From: Desulfobacteraceae bacterium | GTDB lineage: Bacteria > Desulfobacterota > Desulfobacteria > Desulfobacterales > Desulfosalsimonadaceae | Assembly (NCBI GenBank): GCA_011389935.1 | Contig: JAABTJ010000010.1 | Span: 64,929-100,663 of the forward strand | Length of the DNA: 35,735 nucleotides | Direction of reading: 5' to 3' | Part shown: in pieces, positions 18,228 through 25,342 of the stretch | Numbering within the stretch: the stretch's first letter is position 1 | Layout of the letters: each line of letters starts with the position of its first letter | Made by a program: the position numbers and the translations under genes | Notes under the pieces: model-generated | What the model saw: the letters and a program-made list of their open reading frames with translations, nothing else | Told to the model about the DNA's origin: nothing | Databases searched by the model: none

Positions 18228-19814
18228 CTACTCCGGCATTGTGTATTTTGCAAAGGCGAAGCGCTGGTCGGCATGATCTTCTTCGGCGACGTCCGGATAT
18301 TTCACCTCTTCTCCGCTCCAGGGTTTTTTCAGGACGAGGTGGCCGTTCTCCCGGCGCTGAACATTGCTTCGATGCAGGGGAATCTTCCCCCCTGCCGTGG
18401 CGATGTACCGGGGAATGGCATCCCCGGAAATATTGCCGTACATGGATTCGATGATATCCTGCCCCACCGTAACCGGTACCCGCAAGTGGGCAAACTGGGG
18501 ATTGCGGTAGCTGCAGTTGAAAACGTAATACGGGCGTACATGGGATTCCTGGATGGTTTCGCACAGCTTCCACATTTTTACCGGGGTGTCGTTGATCCCC
18601 CTGAGCAGAACGGCCTGATTGAGCACCGCACTGACCCGCCTGGAAATCTGCTTGAAAGCCTCCCGGGATATGGGCGTTATCTCCTGGGCGGTATTGATCT
18701 GGGTCACCACCCGCAGGGGTTTCCGATCGTTGCTTTGCTCCAGGATGTCCAAAAGTTCGCTGTCCATGCGCTGAGGAGTGGTCACCGGGATCCGCGAGCC
18801 CAGCCGTTTCAGGCGCACATGCTCGATCCCGTCCAATTCCTCCAACAGCCACCGGAGCAGGTCATTGGGCAGGACAAAGGCATCCCCGCCGGTCACCAGG
18901 ACATCCCGGATACCCGGATTGTTCCGGATATAATCCAGGGCTTCCCGATACGCGTTCTTGCTGTATATGCGGTCCTTCTTGCCGATATGGGCGATGCGCA
19001 GGCAATGGGTGCAGTACATGGCGCACATGTTCGTGGCCTTGATCGTCGCCACCCGGGGATAGAACTGGTCAATGAGCCGTGCAGGGGAATGATCCGCGGC
19101 CACCGGCGGAATTTCCTCCCCCACGTTGTCCACCATCTCTCCGGTGGGCACGGACTGCAAAAGGACCGGGTCGTTGAGGACGCCGGGCATGATCAGACTG
19201 GTGTAGTACGGCGTCAGGCGCATCCTGTACTGGCCGGTCACCCGCTGGATATCCGCCACCGCTTTTTCGGGCAGATCCAGCAGGCTGGAAAGCGTAGCAA
19301 CGGATTCAATGGCATAGCGCAGCTGCCCGGCAAAACTGTCCCAGTCCTCTTGCTGCATGCCCAGGACCTTTTTGATGCGCTCCTGGTGCTCCCGGATGCT
19401 GTTCCACAGTTCGACGCCGCTGGGGGCTTCCCTGGGGTGTCGACGCATATAATCCATGGCCCTTTCGTTTGCCTCCTGCACAATGGAAAGCGCCCTCAAA
19501 ACGCGTCCGCCGATGGTCACCCGATGCTCGTCCAACTCCTGGTGCTTTTCGGCCAATGCCATAAGGTCGGGCTCCTCTATGCCCAGATCCGCGGGCGTAT
19601 ACCCTTTTTCCCTACGAATCCGGCGCAGCATCGCAAACAGGTCCACAATGGGCTGGGTCAAATCCTGCTCACCGGCGGCCTTTAAGAGATCCTTTATTGC
19701 CTGCACTTCTTCCTGCCCCGGTGCTCCCGCCTTTTCTCCGGCGGGCGTAAAAAGCTCCCGGAACAGATCCCTGGTGAATTCATCCATTTCTGCACTACCT
19801 GCTTTTTCATTCAT
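18228..19814 (-). CDS. Lysine-2,3-aminomutase-like radical SAM/PLP enzyme (KamA family), substrate unknown
   Basis: A 528-residue KamA-family protein, about 110 longer than clostridial lysine 2,3-aminomutase because of an N-terminal extension. The radical SAM cluster motif is Cys264, Cys268, Cys271 (CAMYCTHC). LVTGGDAFVLP, GSRIPVTTPQR and LLRGINDT follow. The PLP lysine is Lys477 in AGGKIPL. The family moves an amino group from alpha to beta carbon. By eye alignment, the two Asp residues that bind the lysine side chain in lysine aminomutase are Ser435 and Thr473 here, and the zinc cysteines are absent (Thr410 and no C-terminal CxCxxC). Lysine is therefore unlikely, and the glutamate-type Lys/Asn pair is also missing. 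It overlaps the ATP-grasp gene by ATGA, indicating translational coupling. Confidence 0.85.
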   Translation of the reverse strand: MNEKAGSAEMDEFTRDLFRELFTPAGEKAGAPGQEEVQAIKDLLKAAGEQDLTQPIVDLFAMLRRIRREKGYTPADLGIEEPDLMALAEKHQELDEHRVTIGGRVLRALSIVQEANERAMDYMRRHPREAPSGVELWNSIREHQERIKKVLGMQQEDWDSFAGQLRYAIESVATLSSLLDLPEKAVADIQRVTGQYRMRLTPYYTSLIMPGVLNDPVLLQSVPTGEMVDNVGEEIPPVAADHSPARLIDQFYPRVATIKATNMCAMYCTHCLRIAHIGKKDRIYSKNAYREALDYIRNNPGIRDVLVTGGDAFVLPNDLLRWLLEELDGIEHVRLKRLGSRIPVTTPQRMDSELLDILEQSNDRKPLRVVTQINTAQEITPISREAFKQISRRVSAVLNQAVLLRGINDTPVKMWKLCETIQESHVRPYYVFNCSYRNPQFAHLRVPVTVGQDIIESMYGNISGDAIPRYIATAGGKIPLHRSNVQRRENGHLVLKKPWSGEEVKYPDVAEEDHADQRFAFAKYTMPE

Positions 19815-21244
19815 GGCGTTTCTTCTTCTCTTGGAATAATTGAGTTGCGGAGCCGATCTTTGCCCTTCTGAATGTCTTCCTCCAGTAGTTCACGCCTCCT
19901 GGAAACGGCCAGGAGGCGCCCCACGAAAGTTCCGGGCTCCGCCAGCAGCCCTTCCCCCAGGTGCTCCATGACGATCACGCCGTGCTCCAGGCTGTTTTCG
20001 GCAACACGCCGGAAAAGCTCCCGCTCGTCATGCTCCTGGGGAATGGACTCCCGGACGCGCACGCCGGCATCAGTCTTGAAATTGTAGGTCCGCCAGCATA
20101 TATCGCCCAACGCTTCCCGGAGCTCCATCATGTTTTCGGGGAAGCGGTTTTCCGTAACAGCATAAAATTCAAGCTCCAGCAATGACGGCGCATCCGGGGG
20201 CAGGAGGTTTTCCAGCGTACAGCACATTTCCATGGTGGTCCCCTGCTTGCGGGCGTTTACCTCCACGAAATGAACAAAGCCGGCTTCATCCACGATAAAA
20301 TCGCACCCGAAGATGCCCCGGTATCCGCTTTGCCCCAGCATTCGCCCCACGGTCCGGGTATGCGCCTCCACTTGACGTTGAATCTTCCGGGGCAGGGCCG
20401 AAGGAAATACAGAACCTTTGAAGGTGTTGCCCCCTTCAATATCCTGGTCCGCCACCGCGGCGATAAACACGTCATCGGCATTGGCCACCACGCCAAGCAC
20501 CGTCGGATCCGAAATGTGCGGAATGTATCTGCTGAGAAGGTATTTGGAATCGACAAAAAAATCCCTCCCCTCCAGGTCCCGGGGGCTGTAGGCGATAAAA
20601 CTGTTCATGCCGGCTGCGGAATACGGCTGGCTGATAAAAATGCCCTGGTCCCATACAGGCCACAACGCTTCTGTTGTCTGCAGCAGCTCCTTGTAGCCGT
20701 CGCATATTCGGAAATCGATGACCGGCACGGATGTATCGCGCAGCACCTGGAGTTGGTGAAGCTTGTTGTTCCACTGGTGGGCGATTTCTCCGTCCGGTCC
20801 CAGAAGGGTTACCCCGGGAATGCGGTTGAGGGTCATTTCGGGAACGGACTCGAAGACGTGCACGAAAAGGTTTTTCTGCCGCTGCAGAAGCTCCCCGACC
20901 AGCTTGTGGACCGTACCGGAGGTCGAAACAAAGCGATTGAAATCCCTGCCGGAGATCCGGCAGCAGGTTGTATAGCCCCATGCACCGGTCAGTTCCCTGC
21001 TGCGGGGGTTGATAACGAGCATATTGGGGTGGGGGTAGCAGGCCAGGACATCGGGCAGGATGGAGATAAAATCAAATTTTTTGCCGAAAATCCTGCTGAA
21101 GGCTTCCTTGAGGAAAAAATTCAGGCAGTCCGCCTTTAATTCACCCACATACAGGAAGTACTCCGTATCCGGGTCCAGATGACAATCGCTGTATAATACG
21201 TCTTCTTCGGAAGAAAACGGGTCAATGGTCGCCATTTTTTGCAT
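19811..21244 (-). CDS. Stand-alone ATP-grasp ligase, uncharacterised
   Basis: A 477-residue protein. Residues about 25-150 form a Rossmann-like preATP-grasp portion (ILPDVLACYPHPNMLVINPRS, VTLLGPDGE). The core begins NNKLHQLQVLRDTSVPVIDF (159-178), has QPYSAAGMNSFIAYSP as a glycine-containing loop, and the metal site Asp315 (IFGCDF) and Glu328/Asn330/Arg332 (FVEVNARKQGTT). A C-terminal domain of about 130 residues is rich in Glu and Arg. Such enzymes activate a carboxylate as acyl-phosphate and join it to an amine, making peptide or amide bonds. I do not recognise the exact subfamily. It overlaps the methyltransferase gene by 23 bases and the mutase gene by 4. An ATG at 21235 is an alternative start; neither has a strong ribosome site. 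Confidence 0.75.
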   Translation of the reverse strand: MQKMATIDPFSSEEDVLYSDCHLDPDTEYFLYVGELKADCLNFFLKEAFSRIFGKKFDFISILPDVLACYPHPNMLVINPRSRELTGAWGYTTCCRISGRDFNRFVSTSGTVHKLVGELLQRQKNLFVHVFESVPEMTLNRIPGVTLLGPDGEIAHQWNNKLHQLQVLRDTSVPVIDFRICDGYKELLQTTEALWPVWDQGIFISQPYSAAGMNSFIAYSPRDLEGRDFFVDSKYLLSRYIPHISDPTVLGVVANADDVFIAAVADQDIEGGNTFKGSVFPSALPRKIQRQVEAHTRTVGRMLGQSGYRGIFGCDFIVDEAGFVHFVEVNARKQGTTMEMCCTLENLLPPDAPSLLELEFYAVTENRFPENMMELREALGDICWRTYNFKTDAGVRVRESIPQEHDERELFRRVAENSLEHGVIVMEHLGEGLLAEPGTFVGRLLAVSRRRELLEEDIQKGKDRLRNSIIPREEETP

Positions 21245-21851
21245 GAATCAAGGTCCAGTAACCGAAAAGGTTGACGGAATCGACCTCGACTACCGGTATA
21301 TCCATATTTTTTATCAGCCAGTCCATGGAAAGGCGCGGACTGAATCCGATCAGGTTCCGAAACGGCAGCATAACGGTTTCCACCATCTTCGGCAGCAGGT
21401 TGTGATTGCTGAAATGATTTAAAATGAAAATATCCCCTCCGGGCTTGCAGACCCGTTTCATTTCCGCAACCAGGGCTTCCGGGTCGGGGACGACCGAAAC
21501 CACATACATGGCCGCCACCTTGTCAAAGGAATTGTCAGCAAAGCTCATTTGCTGGGCGTCCATGAGAAACAATGATTTTTTGGCCGCCTTGTTGCCGTTT
21601 ACATATTTTTTCGCAACCTGGAGCATATCCGGCGATATATCGATCCCCGTGACATTGACATGGTCTGAATAAAAAGGGAGGGTTATTCCGGTGCCGATGC
21701 CCACTTCAAGAACATGATCCCCCGACCGGCAGTTCATTTTTTTCAGTATCTGTCTGCGGCCATGTTCAAATATCTTGCCGAAGATCAGGTCGTAATTCCT
21801 GGCGTAACGCTTGTACGCCTTTATTATTGCTTCATCATCCATGTTTAGCAT
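21222..21851 (-). CDS. Class I SAM-dependent methyltransferase, PmtA/UbiE-like
   Basis: A 209-residue methyltransferase. The opening AYKRYARNYDLIFGKIFEHGR resembles PmtA phospholipid N-methyltransferases and UbiE relatives. The SAM site is VLEVGIGTG (48-56), motif II region VTGIDISPDML, then MDAQQMSFADNSFD and a VCKPGGDIFILNHF post-motif. The acceptor is not readable from sequence: phosphatidylethanolamine methylation and N-methylation of the operon product are both possible. The ATG at 21851 has GGGAG six bases upstream, so the longer frame to 21953 is rejected. It is the first gene of the minus-strand operon and overlaps the ATP-grasp gene. Confidence 0.85.
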   Translation of the reverse strand: MLNMDDEAIIKAYKRYARNYDLIFGKIFEHGRRQILKKMNCRSGDHVLEVGIGTGITLPFYSDHVNVTGIDISPDMLQVAKKYVNGNKAAKKSLFLMDAQQMSFADNSFDKVAAMYVVSVVPDPEALVAEMKRVCKPGGDIFILNHFSNHNLLPKMVETVMLPFRNLIGFSPRLSMDWLIKNMDIPVVEVDSVNLFGYWTLIHAKNGDH

Positions 21852-21949
21852 ACCAGACTCCCGGAAGCATAACCCGTACCGATTTCCGCCGAAAACCCTT
21901 CCAAAATTGATTTTAATGGCAAACCATCGAATGTCAAGGTGACCGGGGC

Positions 21950-21978
21950 ACATTACGTCAGCGTATCACGATTGACAA
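21950..21978 (-). promoter_or_regulatory. Candidate promoter for the methyltransferase-ligase-mutase operon
   Basis: On the minus strand TTGTCA (21978-21973) and TAATGT (21955-21950) are separated by 17 bases. The -10 keeps the conserved T, A and final T. The -35 overlaps the TTGACA of the divergent plus-strand promoter, so the two directions would compete. The leader to the ATG at 21851 would be about 90 bases. Confidence 0.35.
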
Positions 21979-22015
21979 AACAGGGCATTTCATTTATCTA
22001 AAAAAAATATATAAT
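21972..22015 (+). promoter_or_regulatory. Candidate promoter region for the crotonase gene
   Basis: TTGACA (21972-21977) is followed 17 bases later by TATCTA (21995-22000), and a perfect TATAAT lies at 22010-22015 with only a weak -35 before it. At least one of the two is likely to start a transcript reading into the crotonase gene at 22140. The region is very AT-rich. Confidence 0.5.
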
Positions 22016-22043
22016 CAGAACATATCAAGAAGTCCCAAAAAAT

Positions 22044-22069
22044 TTTGTTAAATAATATTATCTAACAAA
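22044..22069. promoter_or_regulatory. 26-bp near-perfect palindrome, putative operator
   Basis: Arms TTTGTTA and TAACAAA flank the self-complementary core ATAATATTAT, with one mismatched pair (A/C). It lies about 30 bases downstream of the TATAAT at 22010 and about 70 bases before the crotonase ATG. Its length and symmetry fit a dimeric repressor such as a TetR-family regulator of acyl-CoA metabolism, but no regulator gene is in the window. Confidence 0.55.
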
Positions 22070-22139
22070 CAACGGGAAAAGATTCAAAACTTTTTTTCGG
22101 TAACCCCGGAAAATCCAACATCCGATGCGGAGGACCGAC

Positions 22140-22931
22140 ATGCCATATGAAACCATTCTTTATGAACAGGCAGGCGATATCGCCACAATCACCATCAATC
22201 GCCCCAAATCCCTGAACGCTCTGAATTCGCAGGTTTTGCAGGAGTTGAACCAGGCGCTCGACCAAATTGCCGAAAATCAGGATATCCGTGTTCTCATATT
22301 GACGGGCGCCGGCGAAAAGGCCTTTGTTGCAGGGGCTGACATCGGTGAGCTGTCTACACTCAACCCCCTGCAGGCCCGGTATTTTGCAAAAAACGGGCAT
22401 GCGGTCATGAACAAGCTCCAGGAGCTGCCCATGCCGGTAATCGCAGCGGTAAACGGATTCGCACTGGGCGGAGGCCTTGAAATCGCCCTGTCCTGCGACT
22501 TTATCTATGCTTCTGAAAATGTAAAAATCGGCCTCCCGGAAATCAACCTGGGCATCATTCCCGGTTTTGGCGGAACCCAGCGGCTTGCGCGCATCGTCGG
22601 AAAAAACCTGGCCAAAGAAATGATATTCACCGGTAAAATGATGGGCGCGGAGGAGGCCGGGCAGAAGGGAATCATCAACAGGGTCCTTCCTGCCGACCAG
22701 TTGATGGCGGAAGTGCAGAAAACGGCCGCAGCAATGGCTGCAAAGGGCAGGGTGTCCCTGAATGCCGCCAAAAAGAGCATCAACAACGGCATGGATGTCG
22801 ATCTTGCCAGCGGATGTGAGATGGAAATCAACGCCTTTGCGCTCTGCATGGCAAGTGAAGATGCAAAAGAAGGCACATCGGCATTTCTGGAAAAACGCAC
22901 CCCGGCATTCAAGGCGGGGCTCAAGGGGTAG
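22140..22931 (+). CDS. Enoyl-CoA hydratase/crotonase-family protein
   Basis: A 263-residue crotonase. It hydrates trans-2-enoyl-CoA to 3-hydroxyacyl-CoA in beta-oxidation or butyrate metabolism. The oxyanion-hole segments are AFVAGADIGEL and AVNGFALGGGLEIALSCDF; the two catalytic glutamates are in GGGLEIA and LPEINLGIIPGFGGTQRL. Both Glu are present, so hydratase activity is expected rather than an isomerase or hydrolase variant. The family shares this fold with 3-hydroxybutyryl-CoA dehydratase (Crt). The ATG at 22140 has GGAGG seven bases upstream; a GTG-less frame to 22125 has no better site. It is a single gene with its own promoter region and palindrome. Confidence 0.92.
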   Translation: MPYETILYEQAGDIATITINRPKSLNALNSQVLQELNQALDQIAENQDIRVLILTGAGEKAFVAGADIGELSTLNPLQARYFAKNGHAVMNKLQELPMPVIAAVNGFALGGGLEIALSCDFIYASENVKIGLPEINLGIIPGFGGTQRLARIVGKNLAKEMIFTGKMMGAEEAGQKGIINRVLPADQLMAEVQKTAAAMAAKGRVSLNAAKKSINNGMDVDLASGCEMEINAFALCMASEDAKEGTSAFLEKRTPAFKAGLKG

Positions 22932-22940
22932 TTTTTTTTC

Positions 22941-22969
22941 TTGACATAAGTATCGCATACGTTTAGACA
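22941..22969 (+). promoter_or_regulatory. Candidate promoter downstream of the crotonase gene
   Basis: A perfect TTGACA (22941-22946) and TAGACA (22964-22969) with a 17-base spacer begin nine bases after the crotonase stop. It would read into the 557-base gene-free interval ending at the terminator at 23294. The -10 is poor. Confidence 0.35.
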
Positions 22970-23149
22970 AAGTAAAATAAATGAACCGAATGACAATTTT
23001 AAAACAGGTTCTACGGCCGCTTCGGCGAAATACCGCATGCTTTCGATAGGAAGTATGCAAAACAGCATGCAAAACAGATGGACAAATAAAGCCATGACAT
23101 CGATAAAAGACTGTTCGGTGGATTTTGGGGGCTATTTCTTTTTTAGGAA

Positions 23150-23223
23150 GTCTTCCCATGGATCAGCCGGGTCAACGTCATAACGCCGTAACAATCCGGA
23201 ACACGATTATGCCATGGGAAGAC
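23150..23223 (+). ncRNA. Candidate structured RNA element in the crotonase-paaK gap
   Basis: A perfect 12-bp inverted repeat, GTCTTCCCATGG (23150-23161) with CCATGGGAAGAC (23212-23223), encloses 50 bases. Inside, CCGGGT and ATCCGG can pair, with a small ACG/CGT helix beyond, so the whole stretch can fold as one long hairpin. It ends 35 bases before a strong terminator. No protein-like frame is evident across 22932-23488. I do not recognise an RNA family; it could also be the 3' untranslated structure of the crotonase mRNA. Confidence 0.35.
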
Positions 23224-23258
23224 GCATAAGGGTCGCCCGTGGTTCTATTTTTTTCAAT

Positions 23259-23294
23259 ATGGCCGTGAGGCACCCGCCCCACGGCCATTTTTTT
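23259..23294 (+). terminator. Strong intrinsic terminator
   Basis: A perfect 9-bp stem, ATGGCCGTG (23259-23267) with CACGGCCAT (23280-23288), a 12-base loop, then seven T residues. It ends transcription from the crotonase side and insulates the paaK operon. Confidence 0.9.
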
Positions 23295-23323
23295 ATGTAT
23301 TGCAGGTCCAAAAATCTTGATCA

Positions 23324-23450
23324 GACGGCTTTGAAAAAAGTTCAAGATCAAGGCGCGTGCAATTTTTGAAGAATTGAGCGTACTTAGCCGTACGTGAGAT
23401 TCTTCAAAGATTGCGCGTAACACAGATATTGGACTTTTTGCGAAGCCGTC
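23324..23450. repeat. MITE-like palindromic repeat, copy B
   Basis: A second 127-bp copy, the same length as copy A. The terminal inverted repeats read GACGGCTTTGAAAAAAGT (left) and, on the other strand, GACGGCTTCGCAAAAAGT (right). The centre is GAAGAAT...GCGTAC..GTACG...ATTCTTC. It lies 38 bases upstream of the paaK start codon and 29 bases after the terminator. Confidence 0.9.
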
Positions 23451-23488
23451 AAAGATGACTTTTCACAAGCTGTGGAGGAGATCCAAAG

Positions 23489-24790
23489 ATGATTTTCAAC
23501 ATCGAGTATGAAACAATGCCCCGGGAAGCGCTTGAATCCATTCAACTCCGGCGCCTCCAGGCAACTCTGTCGCGCGCATACGCCACGGTTCCATTTTACC
23601 GGTCGAATTTCGACAAGACAGGCATCAAACCGGGAGACATCCAATCCCTCTCCGATTTGAAGCATATTCCGTTCACCCGCAAGCAGGACCTCCGGGACAA
23701 CTACCCCTTCGGCATGTTCGCGGTGCCGATGGACAACGTCGTGCGGATCCATGCCTCTTCCGGCACCACGGGGCAGCCCACCGTGGTCGGCTATACGGCG
23801 AGGGACATCAGTACCTGGGCCGAGCTCATGGCGCGCGCCCTTACGGCGGGAGGGGCCACCCGCGACGATATCATACACAACGCTTACGGATACGGCCTTT
23901 TCACGGGCGGCCTGGGGATCCACTACGGCGCGGAAAAACTCGGCGCATCGGTCATTCCGGTATCCGGCGGGAATACCCGGCGCCAGGTGATCATCATGAA
24001 GGATTTCGGCCCCAGTATACTGACCGCAACCCCTTCCTATTCCCTCCACCTGGCCGAAGCCGCCGAAGAAATGGGCGTTTCCTTCCGGGATCTCAAGTTC
24101 CGTTTCGGCATTTTCGGCGCAGAGCCGTGGTCCGAAAACATGCGCAAAGAAATCGAGGATAAGCTCAATCTTAAAGCGGTCGATATTTACGGCCTGAGCG
24201 AAGTCATCGGGCCCGGGGTCTCCGTAGAATGCCACGAAGCCCAGAAAGGGCTTCACCTGTTTGAGGATCATTTCATACCGGAAATCATTGACCCGGAAAC
24301 GGAAGAACCCCTCCCCTACGGGGAAACGGGGGAACTGGTCATCACGTCCATCACGAAAGAGGCCTTCCCCGTAATCCGGTACCGCACGAGGGATATCACC
24401 TCGCTCAATCCGGAACCCTGCATCTGCGGACGGACCATGGTGCGAATGACCAAAATCAGCGGCCGCACCGACGACATGCTGATCATCCGGGGCGTCAACG
24501 TCTTTCCGTCGCAGATCGAAAGCGTCCTGATGGAAATCGACGGTGTCGAACCCCATTATCAGCTCGAGGTCGACCGGAAGGATAACCTGGACACGCTGAC
24601 GGTAAGGGTTGAAATCAGCGATAAAACCTTTTCCGACGAGGTAAAGGAACTGCAGCGGCTCAGCGATACCATCGAAAGCAACATCAAGGAAACGCTGGGC
24701 GTTTCGGCGACCGTGAAACTGGCTGAACCCAAAACCATTGCCAGAAGCGAGGGGAAGGCGGCCCGGGTCATCGACCGGAGAAAATTATAG
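23489..24790 (+). CDS. paaK: Phenylacetate-CoA ligase-type enzyme
   Basis: A 433-residue ANL-superfamily acyl-CoA ligase of the PaaK type, which uses ATP to make aryl-acetyl-CoA (phenylacetate, indoleacetate or related acids). The P-loop is SSGTTGQPT (90-98). [16 protein letters not shown] (ATP-ribose contact), the cysteine pair CICG and [19 protein letters not shown] follow. The C-terminal [11 protein letters not shown] holds the expected catalytic lysine. All motifs are intact. The ATG at 23489 has GGAGGAG about nine bases upstream. The exact acid is not certain; neighbours (ACT protein, LIV-type ABC transporter) are often found with PaaK in anaerobes that ferment or oxidise aromatic amino acids. 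Confidence 0.92.
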   Translation: MIFNIEYETMPREALESIQLRRLQATLSRAYATVPFYRSNFDKTGIKPGDIQSLSDLKHIPFTRKQDLRDNYPFGMFAVPMDNVVRIHASSGTTGQPTVVGYTARDISTWAELMARALTAGGATRDDIIHNAYGYGLFTGGLGIHYGAEKLGASVIPVSGGNTRRQVIIMKDFGPSILTATPSYSLHLAEAAEEMGVSFRDLKFRFGIFGAEPWSENMRKEIEDKLNLKAVDIYGLSEVIGPGVSVECHEAQKGLHLFEDHFIPEIIDPETEEPLPYGETGELVITSITKEAFPVIRYRTRDITSLNPEPCICGRTMVRMTKISGRTDDMLIIRGVNVFPSQIESVLMEIDGVEPHYQLEVDRKDNLDTLTVRVEISDKTFSDEVKELQRLSDTIESNIKETLGVSATVKLAEPKTIARSEGKAARVIDRRKL

Positions 24791-24814
24791 GACAATCATA
24801 GAGGGAGGACGCGC

Positions 24815-25246
24815 ATGCAAGCACAACAAATATCCATTTTTCTGGAAAACAAGGCGGGGCGACTGTCGGAAGTGACCAAAATCCTGGCCGAGGCAGGCGT
24901 CAACATACGTGCCCTGGCCCTGGCCGATACGTCGGATTTCGGTGTTCTCCGCCTGATCGTGGACGACAATGCCAAAGCCGAGGACGCCCTTAAAAAAGGC
25001 GGGTTCACGGTCAAGAAAACGCCGGTTGTGGCCGCACTGGTCAACGACCGCCCCGGGGGACTCCACGGCATTCTGGATCTCCTCACAAAGGCCGGTGTCA
25101 ACGTGGAGTACATGTACGCATTTGTCGCCCAGAGCGGGAACAACGCGATCATGATATTCCGTTTCGACAAGATCGACGAGGCCGTGGCTGTATTGTCCGC
25201 GAGCGGCGTTGAAATCATCGACGAAAACCGGCTTTACACGATGTAG
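24815..25246 (+). CDS. Tandem ACT-domain amino-acid-binding protein
   Basis: A 143-residue cytoplasmic protein made of two ACT domains (about 1-68 and 69-143). The pattern is QISIFLENKAGRLSEVTKIL...GVNIRALALADTSDFGVLRLIV, then AALVNDRPGGLHGILDLLTKAGVNVEYMYAF. ACT domains bind small ligands, usually amino acids, and regulate enzymes. It follows paaK by 24 bases with a GGGAGG ribosome site, a pairing common in anaerobes. It probably senses the transported or activated compound, but it has no catalytic or DNA-binding part. Confidence 0.88.
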   Translation: MQAQQISIFLENKAGRLSEVTKILAEAGVNIRALALADTSDFGVLRLIVDDNAKAEDALKKGGFTVKKTPVVAALVNDRPGGLHGILDLLTKAGVNVEYMYAFVAQSGNNAIMIFRFDKIDEAVAVLSASGVEIIDENRLYTM

Positions 25247-25258
25247 CCCCGGCGGATG

Positions 25259-25287
25259 GCGGTGCGGGAAAAAGGAAAGCGCACCGC
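25259..25287 (+). other. Hairpin between ACT gene and binding-protein gene
   Basis: A perfect 8-bp stem, GCGGTGCG (25259-25266) with CGCACCGC (25280-25287), and a 13-base loop. No T-run follows, so it is not a terminator. It may stabilise the downstream binding-protein mRNA or block exonucleases. Confidence 0.45.
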
Positions 25288-25342
25288 AGAAACCCGGCGA
25301 TTACCCAAACCATCAAAACAACAACGCTAAAGGAGACAGCAC

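Noticed and set aside
16803-19685. 960-codon plus-strand frame
   Set aside because: Runs antisense across the TAXI, M20 and KamA genes, which all have clear motifs.
23178-23423. 81-codon minus-strand frame
   Set aside because: Translated from repeat copy B and the hairpin region; similar residues arise from every copy of the element.
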